From: an uncultured Bacilli bacterium
Lineage (GTDB): Bacteria; Bacillota_I; Bacilli_A; RF39; UBA660
Assembly (NCBI GenBank): GCA_947632565.1
Contig: CANRPT010000004.1
Location: forward strand, 1 to 58,216
Direction: 5' to 3'
DNA: 58,216 nucleotides
Shown: one piece after another, positions 51,400 to 58,216 of the stretch
Position numbering within the stretch: position 1 is the stretch's first letter
Layout: every line of letters starts with the position of its first letter
Program-made: the position numbers and the translations under genes
The notes under the pieces: model-generated
Seen by the model: only the letters and a program-made list of their open reading frames with translations
The model's database searches: none
What the model was told of the DNA's origin: nothing

Positions 51400-52065
51400 A
51401 TGAAAAAGAAGTTTATTATTTTCTTTGGAATCGTAGTTTTTCTTGCTTTACTTGGAGTCACTTTTTTCTATCTGAATTATTATAACTTGTTACCAAGAAA
51501 ATCTTATACGGGAGAAGATTTTGGAATCTCTTATCAGAAAAGTGGTAATGATTATGATCAGGATGGAATTGATGATTATATTGAAATGTTAAATGGTGCT
51601 AGAAGGTTTGTTAGCCAAAAGCCTAGATATAAAAGTGAATATTATGATGGTGGTTATCCTCCAGAAGGTGTTGGAGTTTGTACCGATGTAGTAGCACAGG
51701 CATTTTTAGAAGCAGGTTATGATTTAAGAGAATTGGTCGATCAAGATATTCGTGAAAATAGAGAAAGTTATCCTAATATTGAAGTGGTAGATAAAAACAT
51801 CGATTATCGAAGAGTTAGAAATTTAAAGATTTTTTTAGAAAGAAATGCAATCTCTTTCACAACGAATATATATGAAATTGACAAGTGGCAGGGTGGAGAT
51901 ATCGTTGTTTTTCCTAGTCATATTGCGATTGTTTCGGATAAGAGAAATAAAGAGGGAATTCCTTATCTGATTCATCATGGAGGGCAACCGGTTTATGAAG
52001 AAGATGTCCTCAAGCGATATGATGGAAAAGTAGTAGGACATTATCGATTTTTTATTCAAAAATAA
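51400..52065 (+). CDS. DUF1287-family membrane-anchored or secreted protein
   Basis: The 221 residues have an N-terminal signal/anchor helix (FIIFFGIVVFLALLGVTFFY). The DUF1287 domain follows, with RYKSEYYDGGYPPEGVGVCT (Cys), VVAQAFLEAGYDLRELVDQD, IDKWQGGDIVVFPSHIAIVS (His) and YLIHHGGQPVYEEDVL. The Cys and His arrangement resembles NlpC/P60-like peptidases, so cell-wall hydrolysis is plausible, but the family's activity is not established to my knowledge. It stands alone between udp and cysS. Confidence 0.8.
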   Translation: MKKKFIIFFGIVVFLALLGVTFFYLNYYNLLPRKSYTGEDFGISYQKSGNDYDQDGIDDYIEMLNGARRFVSQKPRYKSEYYDGGYPPEGVGVCTDVVAQAFLEAGYDLRELVDQDIRENRESYPNIEVVDKNIDYRRVRNLKIFLERNAISFTTNIYEIDKWQGGDIVVFPSHIAIVSDKRNKEGIPYLIHHGGQPVYEEDVLKRYDGKVVGHYRFFIQK

Positions 52066-52272
52066 GAGGAAAAGTAAAAAAACATTTTTATCTGTTAGTA
52101 AATTGATATTGGAATTGGTAAAATGATAAATTTTTGGAAAATTTTGATTCAGTAGGAAGAAAAAAGGAGAAAGTATGTAAAAATAGTATTTCCATGCCTT
52201 TTCTTTCTGTTTTATGCTATAATATACTTATCTTTTCAGACACAGTTTGAATATAATAGGAAAGGTGATAAA

Positions 52273-53667
52273 ATGAAATTATACAATACTTTAACCAAAC
52301 AAGTAGAAGAATTTATTCCACATGAAGAAGGAATAGTTCGTTTATATACTTGTGGCCCTACTGTTTATCATTTTGCCCATATTGGAAATTTAAGAACTTA
52401 TATTTTTGAAGATATCTTAGAAAAGGGATTCCAATACCTAGGATATCAAGTAAAAAGAGTGATGAATATTACAGATGTGGGGCATTTAACTAGCGATAGT
52501 GATACGGGTGAAGATAAAATGTTACAAGGAGCAGAACGAGAAGGAAAAACTGTTTATGAGATTGCTCAATTTTATACAAATGCCTTCTTTGAAGATTGTA
52601 AGAAATTAAATATTAGAAAACCAGATGTTGTAGAACCTGCTAGTCATCATATTGATACCTATATTGAAATGATTTCTAAAATGTTAGAAGATGGTTATGC
52701 TTATTTATCCAATGGTAATGTTTATTTTGATGTAAGTAAAGCAAAAGATTATTATCAGTTATCTGGAAAAAATCCGGAAGATTTAATGGTTGGAGTTCGT
52801 GATACGGTAGAAGAAGATAAAGCAAAAAGAAATCCTGCTGATTTTGTGTTATGGTTTACAGATAGCAAGTTTAAAAATCAAGATATGAGATGGGATTCTC
52901 CTTGGGGATTAGGATATCCTGGATGGCATATTGAATGTAGTGGGATTAGTGGAAAATATTTAGGAGAGTATTTAGATATTCACTGTGGTGGTGTAGATAA
53001 TATTTTTCCACATCATACGAATGAGATAGCACAAAGTGAAGCTTACTTCGGACATAAATGGTGTAACTATTGGGTTCATGGGGAACATTTAAACGATCAA
53101 ACGGGAAAGATGAGTAAATCCAAAGGTGAATTTTTAACACTTTCTTTATTGCAGGAAAAAGGTTATAATCCATTAAGTTATCGTTATTTTTGTTTAGGAA
53201 GTCATTACCGTAAAGTATTAGTTTTTTCTTATGAAGCATTAGATCAAGCAGAAAATGCTTATCAAAAATTAAAGAATCGAATTCGTAAATTAGATCGAAC
53301 ACCAGATTTACATGAAGAAAAAATTGATTATTACCAAGATAAAATGAAAGAAGCAATCTCTAATGATCTCAATACTTCTAGTATGCTAACTCTTGTTTAT
53401 GATGTTTTAAAAGATGAAGAATTAACCGACTTTACCAAACTTTATTTAATAGAAGACTTTGATAAAGTATTATCTTTAAATTTAATAGAAGAAGAGATTG
53501 AAGTAGATCAAGAATTAGAAAGTTATATTTTAGAAAAAATAGAAGAAAGAAATCAAGCAAAAAAGGATAAAAATTATGCTTTAGCAGATGCTATTAGAGA
53601 AGAATTATTAAAAAAAGGAATTCGTTTAGTAGATTCGAAAGAGAAAACTACTTATGAAATATTATAG
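52273..53667 (+). CDS. cysS: Cysteinyl-tRNA synthetase
   Basis: It charges tRNA-Cys. The 464 residues include LYTCGPTVYHFAHIGNLRTY (zinc Cys plus HIGN), the zinc site GWHIECSGISGKYLG and IHCGGVDNIFPHHTNEIAQS, and the KMSKS-type GKMSKSKGEF. The start follows AGGAAAGGTGATAA, with TATAAT at ~52220. The upstream 200 bases show no T-box. It opens the cysS-peptidase-mrnC-rlmB-sigH-secE-nusG block, an order shared with Bacillus, although cysE and yacP are missing. Confidence 0.95.
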   Translation: MKLYNTLTKQVEEFIPHEEGIVRLYTCGPTVYHFAHIGNLRTYIFEDILEKGFQYLGYQVKRVMNITDVGHLTSDSDTGEDKMLQGAEREGKTVYEIAQFYTNAFFEDCKKLNIRKPDVVEPASHHIDTYIEMISKMLEDGYAYLSNGNVYFDVSKAKDYYQLSGKNPEDLMVGVRDTVEEDKAKRNPADFVLWFTDSKFKNQDMRWDSPWGLGYPGWHIECSGISGKYLGEYLDIHCGGVDNIFPHHTNEIAQSEAYFGHKWCNYWVHGEHLNDQTGKMSKSKGEFLTLSLLQEKGYNPLSYRYFCLGSHYRKVLVFSYEALDQAENAYQKLKNRIRKLDRTPDLHEEKIDYYQDKMKEAISNDLNTSSMLTLVYDVLKDEELTDFTKLYLIEDFDKVLSLNLIEEEIEVDQELESYILEKIEERNQAKKDKNYALADAIREELLKKGIRLVDSKEKTTYEIL

Positions 53668-53678
53668 GAGATGGTTAT

Positions 53679-54377
53679 TTGGAATATCAATTATATAATA
53701 CCTTTGGGTATTTGTTAGTAATCATTGCTGGAGTAATTACGATTGCAGCAGAGTATTTGGTACAAAGTCGATATCAAACTTATCAAAAAGGAAGTATCAA
53801 AAAGAAATTAACAGGACAGGAAGTTGCTAGAATCATCTTAGATAAGCATGGATTAAATGACGTCTATGTTACCGAAGTACAAGGAAATTTAACAGATCAC
53901 TATGATCCGAATCGAAGAGTAGTTAGATTATCGACTGCTGTTTTTCATGGAGATAGTATTGCTTCTATTTCTGTTGCTGCTCATGAATGTGGCCATGCTG
54001 TGCAACATAAAGAGGGTTATGTATTTATTAAAATCCGTGGTTTTATCTTTCCTTTTGTTAGTTTTGCTTCTAGGTTTGGTTATTTAGCAATTATGATTGG
54101 TTTTCTTTTTGGAGCAATGGATTTTGCTTGGGCAGGAGTTGGATTACTATTAGTCATTTTACTGTTTCAATTAGTAACCCTGCCAGTAGAATTTGATGCT
54201 TCCAAAAGAGCATTAAAAGAAATTCAAGAAGAAAAAATCGTAACCAGTGAGGAACTAGAAGGAAGTAAAAAAATGTTAATAGCAGCAGCACTCACTTATG
54301 TGGCAGGACTTGCTACAACGATTTTAGAAATACTAAGGTTTGTTTTATTAATTATTGCGAGAGATGATAGGGACTAA
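53679..54377 (+). CDS. Zinc metallopeptidase, YugP family (Zn_peptidase_2)
   Basis: The likely start is TTG 53679 after GGAGATGGTTA, giving 232 residues. Membrane helices lie at ~8-27, ~120-165 and the C-terminus. The catalytic site is ISVAAHECGHAVQHKEGYVF (HExxH) and the third ligand probably lies in VEFDASKRALKEI. LDKHGLNDVYVTEVQGNLTD and DHYDPNRRVVRLSTAVFHG are family hallmarks. It is likely a membrane protease of unknown substrate. It is inserted between cysS and mrnC, not the Bacillus arrangement. Confidence 0.85.
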   Translation: MEYQLYNTFGYLLVIIAGVITIAAEYLVQSRYQTYQKGSIKKKLTGQEVARIILDKHGLNDVYVTEVQGNLTDHYDPNRRVVRLSTAVFHGDSIASISVAAHECGHAVQHKEGYVFIKIRGFIFPFVSFASRFGYLAIMIGFLFGAMDFAWAGVGLLLVILLFQLVTLPVEFDASKRALKEIQEEKIVTSEELEGSKKMLIAAALTYVAGLATTILEILRFVLLIIARDDRD

Positions 54378-54391
54378 GGTTCCTATTTTTT
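54367..54391 (+). terminator. Terminator overlapping the peptidase stop
   Basis: ATAGGGAC-TAAG-GTTCCTAT followed by TTTTTG. It would partly separate the upstream genes from mrnC. Confidence 0.65.
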
Positions 54392-54433
54392 GTTTATCAA
54401 AATTGTGTTATGATAGAAACAAGAGGTGGAAAG

Positions 54434-54820
54434 ATGAATATATTAGAAATGAATGTGTTAGTTCTAGCTTATCTAGGGGATACCATTTATGAGGATTATG
54501 TAAGAAAACATCTCATTTTATCCGGTATTGGAAATGTAAAGGACTTACAAATAGCCTCTATTTCTTATGTAAGCGCAAAAGCCCAAGCTAAATTTTTAAT
54601 GAATATGATGGAGGCATCTTTTTTCACAGAAGAAGAACTGCATATCATTATGCGAGCTAGAAATTATAAAAGTAATGCTCACCCTAAAAACTGTGATATT
54701 ATGACTTATAAATATGCAACAGGTTTAGAAGCTTTGATTGGAGCATTAGAGTTATCGGAAAAGAAAGAAAGAATTGCAGAAATCATGTCTGTAATATTAG
54801 AGGGAAAAACATTATGTTGA
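54434..54820 (+). CDS. mrnC: Mini-ribonuclease III
   Basis: It matures 23S rRNA ends in Bacillota. The start is ATG 54434 (MNILEMNVLVLAYLGDTIYE) after AAGAGGTGG; 128 residues. The RNase III-like catalytic motif is LAYLGDTIYEDYVRKHL and the second acidic site TGLEALIGALEL. No dsRNA-binding domain, as in all MrnC. RNARNYKSNAHPKN-type residues (ARNYKSNAHPKNCDIMTYKY) are diagnostic. It overlaps rlmB by 7 bases. Confidence 0.92.
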   Translation: MNILEMNVLVLAYLGDTIYEDYVRKHLILSGIGNVKDLQIASISYVSAKAQAKFLMNMMEASFFTEEELHIIMRARNYKSNAHPKNCDIMTYKYATGLEALIGALELSEKKERIAEIMSVILEGKTLC

Positions 54821-55515
54821 TTTATGGTAGAAATGTAAGTTTAGAATATTTGAAAAAAAATGAAAAAGTACGAAAAATCTATTTACAGAAAGGTTTTCAT
54901 GATCAAAATTTAATTTCTCTTATTGGAAAATTAAAAATCCCAGTTGTTTATCAGGACAAAATTGAATTAGACCAACTTGCAAATGGAAACCACCAAGGTA
55001 TAATTTTAGATGTGGCGGATTTTAGTTATACAGATTATCACGAATTTATCCAAGAAGAAGATAGTTTTGTACTAATATTAGATCATCTAGAAGATCCTCA
55101 TAATCTAGGAGCAATTATTCGTACGAGTGAAGCAGCAGGAGTATCAGGGATTATTCTTCCGAAGGATAGAAGTGTTAGTATCAATGCAACGGTAATAAAA
55201 ACGAGTGCAGGAGCAATTACCAATATTCCCATTGCGATGGTAACAAACCTAAGTCAAACCATAGAAGATTTAAAGAAAAATGGTTTTTGGATTGTTGGAA
55301 CAGCTTTAGAAGATAGCATCGATTATCGTGAAATTGACTATTCTGGAAAAATAGCTTTGGTAATTGGTAATGAAGGAAAAGGTATTTCTAAAATTGTACG
55401 TTCTTCTTGTGACTTTGTAGCTAAAATTCCCATGTATGGAAAAATAAATAGTCTAAACGCATCCGTTGCTAGTGGTATTATGATTTATGAGGTGGTTAGA
55501 CAGAAAAGAAGGTAA
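54814..55515 (+). CDS. rlmB: 23S rRNA 2'-O-ribose methyltransferase (SpoU/TrmH family)
   Basis: It methylates G2251 in 23S rRNA in characterised relatives. The 233 residues have an N-terminal L30e-like substrate domain (YGRNVSLEYLKKNEKVRKIY) and the SPOUT knot: VLILDHLEDPHNLGAIIRTS, VIGNEGKGISKIVRSSCDF, IPMYGKINSLNASVASGIMI. These match the three SpoU motifs. ATG overlaps the mrnC stop, so translation is coupled. Confidence 0.92.
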   Translation: MLIYGRNVSLEYLKKNEKVRKIYLQKGFHDQNLISLIGKLKIPVVYQDKIELDQLANGNHQGIILDVADFSYTDYHEFIQEEDSFVLILDHLEDPHNLGAIIRTSEAAGVSGIILPKDRSVSINATVIKTSAGAITNIPIAMVTNLSQTIEDLKKNGFWIVGTALEDSIDYREIDYSGKIALVIGNEGKGISKIVRSSCDFVAKIPMYGKINSLNASVASGIMIYEVVRQKRR

Positions 55516-55518
55516 AAA

Positions 55519-56148
55519 ATGGGAAAATATAAAGATTTAAACGATTATGAAGTAATGTATATGATTCAAGAAAATGATGAGGAAGCAAAAGACATTTTGT
55601 TTCAAAAATATCGCCCTATTATAGTTGCATTTGCGAAAAAGAATTTAGAGACTGCAAAGAAATACGGATTAGAGTTGGATGATTTAATACAAGAAGGTTA
55701 TTTAGGACTTTATGGAGCAATCAAGAATTATAAGACGGAAGAAGGAACTACCTTTTACACTTATGCTAATGTTTCTATTCGAAGCAAAATTTTAAATTGT
55801 GTGCTAAGAAAGAGCATTGAAAAAAGAAATATTTTATCACCACTCAGTTTATCAGAAACAATTTCTACTGAGAATGATATATCTCTAATGGATGTTTTAG
55901 AGGATAAAAATGCATTGTTACCACATTTAGTAATAGAAGAAAATGATTTATCTAATCAAATAAAAGAATTTATGCTTTCCTTAGAATTTCCTGGATCACT
56001 AATTTTTGAATTAAAACTAAACGGCTTTGCTATGAATGATATTGTTTGTTTGTTAGATTTATCCTATAAAACAGTTTCCAACAATTTATATCATATGCGA
56101 AAAGAATTCAAAACTTATCTTTTAGGAGATTGTAAAAAAGAATTTTGA
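55519..56148 (+). CDS. sigH: RNA polymerase sigma factor, SigH-like
   Basis: The 209 residues include sigma region 2 (YDLNDYEVMYMIQ-like start, then LDDLIQEGYLGLYGAIKNYK and TFYTYANVSIRSKILNCVLR) and region 4 (LKLNGFAMNDIVCLLDLSYK, TVSNNLYHMRKEFK). Its place between rlmB and secE-nusG matches Bacillus sigH (sigma-30), which drives early sporulation and competence. The YacP endonuclease gene normally in between is absent. Region 2.3-2.4 is slightly divergent. Confidence 0.82.
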   Translation: MGKYKDLNDYEVMYMIQENDEEAKDILFQKYRPIIVAFAKKNLETAKKYGLELDDLIQEGYLGLYGAIKNYKTEEGTTFYTYANVSIRSKILNCVLRKSIEKRNILSPLSLSETISTENDISLMDVLEDKNALLPHLVIEENDLSNQIKEFMLSLEFPGSLIFELKLNGFAMNDIVCLLDLSYKTVSNNLYHMRKEFKTYLLGDCKKEF

Positions 56149-56174
56149 TGTTATAATGATAATAGGGTGATGCT

Positions 56175-56813
56175 ATGAGGAATCAATTATCATTAATCGA
56201 TATGAATTTTCAAAATTTACCTTATTTTGAAAAAAGAGTAGCCTTTGCTTTGATGGATATTACTTTGAAGAAATTGCATGATAAGAATATGATGGTAACT
56301 AGTTTTGAACCAAGTAAGGTATATTATCAAGATGGCGTCTATTTTTTTGAAAGTGTTGTTCCAATTACGAATTATTATGCTAGTAATAAAGAAGAAGCAA
56401 TTCTACGTGATTTATTAGGACTTTCTCGATTAGCTTTTTGTTCTTATTTACCAAATTATTCTTTACAAAATGGTCTTTTAAGTTTAGAAGTGATTAGTAA
56501 TCATTTTCAAGATTTTTCTAATATTTTTCCAGAAGAAGATAAACGATACTATCAATCAATCCTAGTAGATGGTTACCAGAAAAGGAAATTACCAGAAGTA
56601 CCATATTACTATGAATACATGGCTAAATTAAATCAAACTGGTTCTTCCAAAGCAACTAATTTGGCCTATGTAAAAGCAACCGAAGCAGGGAAAGCATTTA
56701 CAGATAAGGAAGAAGCTGCATTTGGTAATACTTTCTTTTTCTTAAGTGTTGTTGCTTCTCTTACGATATTACTATTTGGTGTGGTCGTTTATTTTTGGAT
56801 AAATTTCTCATAA
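56175..56813 (+). CDS. Hypothetical protein with C-terminal membrane anchor
   Basis: The 212 residues start at ATG after AGGGTGATGCT. About 190 soluble residues (YFEKRVAFALMDITLKKLHD, VYYQDGVYFFESVVPITNYY) end in a single helix, FFFLSVVASLTILLFGVVVY, so a tail-anchored cytoplasmic-facing protein is likely. It occupies the place of rpmG and neighbours between sigH and secE. I do not recognise it. Confidence 0.6.
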   Translation: MRNQLSLIDMNFQNLPYFEKRVAFALMDITLKKLHDKNMMVTSFEPSKVYYQDGVYFFESVVPITNYYASNKEEAILRDLLGLSRLAFCSYLPNYSLQNGLLSLEVISNHFQDFSNIFPEEDKRYYQSILVDGYQKRKLPEVPYYYEYMAKLNQTGSSKATNLAYVKATEAGKAFTDKEEAAFGNTFFFLSVVASLTILLFGVVVYFWINFS

Positions 56814-56899
56814 ATAGTTGACTTTCAATCCTTTTTGTGTTAGTTTAATATTAAACACGAAAGGGTGTTTTTATTTTGACAAAAAGGTTAGGTGGGAAT

Positions 56900-57256
56900 A
56901 TGGCTAAAATTGTGAAAGACACAAGAGAAGTTATGAATGTTGAAGAGGAGTTAAAAAAGTTAGAAACTACAAAAAAAGATTCTAAGAAAAGACAAGAAAA
57001 GAAAGAAGAAAAATCAAAAAAGAAGGAATCTAAAAAAACAAACAAAAAAAATAAGAAAAAGGAAAAGAAGAAATCAGGAATTTTTAATTATTTTAAAAGT
57101 ATAAAAAGTGAGATTTCAAAAGTAAAATGGCCTTCTAAAAAAGATATGATTAAATATTCTATTGCAACCATTGTATTTATTATATTCTTTGCAATATTTT
57201 TCTACTGTATTGATTTAGTAATTGCAATTATTAAGGAGGCTGTAAAGAATGGATAA
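56900..57256 (+). CDS. secE: Preprotein translocase subunit SecE
   Basis: The start chosen is ATG 56900 after GGTGGGAAT; a TTG at 56876 is in frame but less likely. Of 118 residues, the first ~65 are an unusually long Lys/Glu-rich extension (KKDSKKRQEKKEEKSKKKES). The SecE core is IKSEISKVKWPSKKDMIKYS followed by one helix (IVFIIFFAIFFYCIDLVIAI). The K-V-x-W-P motif is diagnostic. It overlaps nusG by 8 bases. Confidence 0.92.
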   Translation: MAKIVKDTREVMNVEEELKKLETTKKDSKKRQEKKEEKSKKKESKKTNKKNKKKEKKKSGIFNYFKSIKSEISKVKWPSKKDMIKYSIATIVFIIFFAIFFYCIDLVIAIIKEAVKNG

Positions 57257-57782
57257 ACAATGGTATGTTGTGAATACCTATTCAGGACACGAAAATAAAG
57301 TAAAAGAAAAGTTAGAAATGCGTGCCGAAAGTATGGATATGAAAGATAATATCTTTCGCGTCATTGTTCCAGAACAAAAAGTAATTGAAGAAAAAGATGG
57401 AGTAACGAAAGAAAAAATTAAGAAATTATTCCCTGGTTATATTTTGGTTGAAATGGTTATGAGTGATGAGGCCTGGTATGTGGTTCGTAATACTCCAGGT
57501 GTAACAGGATTTATTGGTTCAAGTGGAAAAGGAGCAAAACCGACTCCACTACAACCTTATGAGGTAGATAACATTTTAAATAGTATGGGAATGAGTAGAA
57601 TTGATGTGAATAAAGAATTAGAAGTAGGAAGTAAGGTAAAGATTATTTCTGGACCATTCTCAGGTATGCTTGGTGTGATTGATTCCGTTGATGTAGCAAG
57701 TCAGAAGATTATGTTACTCGTAGATTTATTTGGACAAGAGACTTCTGTTGAAGTAGGAATGTCTGAAATTGAAACAGTATAA
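57249..57782 (+). CDS. nusG: Transcription termination/antitermination factor NusG
   Basis: The 177 residues have the NGN domain (QWYVVNTYSGHENKVKEKLE, LFPGYILVEMVMSDEAWYVV, RNTPGVTGFIGSSGKGAKPT) and a C-terminal KOW domain (GSKVKIISGPFSGMLGVIDS). Standard length. It binds RNA polymerase and couples to ribosomes or Rho. Coupled to secE. Confidence 0.95.
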   Translation: MDKQWYVVNTYSGHENKVKEKLEMRAESMDMKDNIFRVIVPEQKVIEEKDGVTKEKIKKLFPGYILVEMVMSDEAWYVVRNTPGVTGFIGSSGKGAKPTPLQPYEVDNILNSMGMSRIDVNKELEVGSKVKIISGPFSGMLGVIDSVDVASQKIMLLVDLFGQETSVEVGMSEIETV

Positions 57783-57812
57783 CATATATAAATATGTTAG
57801 GAGAGAATAGAT

Positions 57813-58127
57813 ATGTACCACTATAATTTTAAAGAGAATGAGGAATCCTTAATCAAAGAAGCAACTAATGTGAATGTTAAAATTGAGAAAGAATATTATC
57901 AAGTTAATTTTGTTTTAACAGAAAAAAACTTACTAGTTTTTTATGATAGGAATCGAGGAAGTGCTTTAAGAGGACGCGGTGTTCAGGTATTACCAGATTA
58001 TGAATTATTATTTCAAATATCTTTAAAGGAACTAACATACAATGTAGAAGATCAAAATTTTATTCTGTTGATAAATAATGAGAAAGTTAACTGTTATGAT
58101 TTTAATCTCGAAGAGTTTACCCAATAA
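57813..58127 (+). CDS. Small hypothetical protein after nusG
   Basis: The 104 residues start at ATG after TAGGAGAGAATAG. Composition suggests mostly beta strands (YYQVNFVLTEKNLLVFYDRN, EDQNFILLINNEKVNCYDFN), somewhat like a small PH-like barrel. No signal or membrane helix. It occupies the place normally taken by rplK. It is unrecognised but likely real: good ribosome site and its own terminator. Confidence 0.6.
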   Translation: MYHYNFKENEESLIKEATNVNVKIEKEYYQVNFVLTEKNLLVFYDRNRGSALRGRGVQVLPDYELLFQISLKELTYNVEDQNFILLINNEKVNCYDFNLEEFTQ

Positions 58128-58173
58128 AAAAATAGCATATTTTTTGAGTTCCGGTAAAAAATAGGAACAAAAG

Positions 58174-58213
58174 AAAAAAATGAATTTGTTTTATCCACAA
58201 ATTCATTTTTTTG
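58174..58213 (+). terminator. Rho-independent terminator
   Basis: AAAAAAATGAATTTGT and ACAAATTCATTTTTTT form a long perfect stem around TTTATCC. Confidence 0.85.
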
Positions 58214-58216
58214 TGC

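Overview
The window is very AT-rich, uses strong AGGAGG-type ribosome binding sites and the standard code, and carries a Bacillota-type gene set: a CIRCE element before a clp gene, a T-box leader before proS, the order cysS-mrnC-rlmB-sigH-secE-nusG, a SpoIID-like protein, collagen-like surface proteins and pilin-like proteins. This fits a low-GC member of the Bacilli, probably a gut lineage near the Erysipelotrichia/RF39 groups. The taxon is an inference.

Layout. Positions 1-7,500 are an accessory island of mostly single genes. Several are broken: an Abi-type phage-resistance gene, an endonuclease/exonuclease/phosphatase fragment, a histidine phosphatase and a GNAT acetyltransferase. Others are intact but obscure: two proteins with possible ADP-ribosyltransferase-like N-termini, a HEFMH metallopeptidase and a membrane protein. 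Related ~75-110 bp repeats (R1-R6) separate many of them, so the island resembles a cassette array. Positions 7,508-11,492 hold a collagen-like gene split by a 3.5 kb insertion that is bounded by 16-bp inverted repeats and contains a coiled-coil surface protein and a decayed serine recombinase. Positions 11,526-35,035 are host chromosome: peptidoglycan-binding proteins, T-box-proS, an RNA m5C methyltransferase, fabG, a flavin reductase-rubredoxin fusion, a LytTR regulator, a CtpA-type protease, CIRCE-clpB, formate-THF ligase, DUF421, dusB, RDD, lysS and a YfcC-like carrier. Positions 47,885-58,216 are host again: clpC, uridine phosphorylase, DUF1287 and the cysS-to-nusG block.

The most striking object is a ~9.7 kb element at 35,794-45,479. 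It interrupts a type IV pilin-like gene, is flanked by an 8-bp direct repeat (AAAGATGA), and its removal restores an 873-codon pilin-like reading frame. It encodes an IS1595/ISXO2-type transposase with a long C-terminal extension, a ribbon-helix-helix regulator, a CHAP/CW_7 phage-type lysin with an SH3-like partner, a replisome-organiser-like protein ending in an SSB-type acidic tip, an XRE regulator and a small membrane protein. It also has an origin-like region of 13 tandem 11-bp iterons followed by a strand-biased T-rich tract. It carries nine paralogous ~130-aa phage tail-tip (Gp10/tail-fibre C-terminal type) genes in three groups of three. Each group is led by an (AT)n tract and a hairpin leader. 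Only the first gene of each group has a clear Shine-Dalgarno sequence, and relics of gene 3' ends lie between genes.

I read this element as a transposase-integrated, possibly replicating phage-related element or satellite carrying a recombining or phase-variable repertoire of receptor-binding-like tips. It has no capsid, terminase or portal gene. The biological interpretation is inference; the architecture is directly visible.
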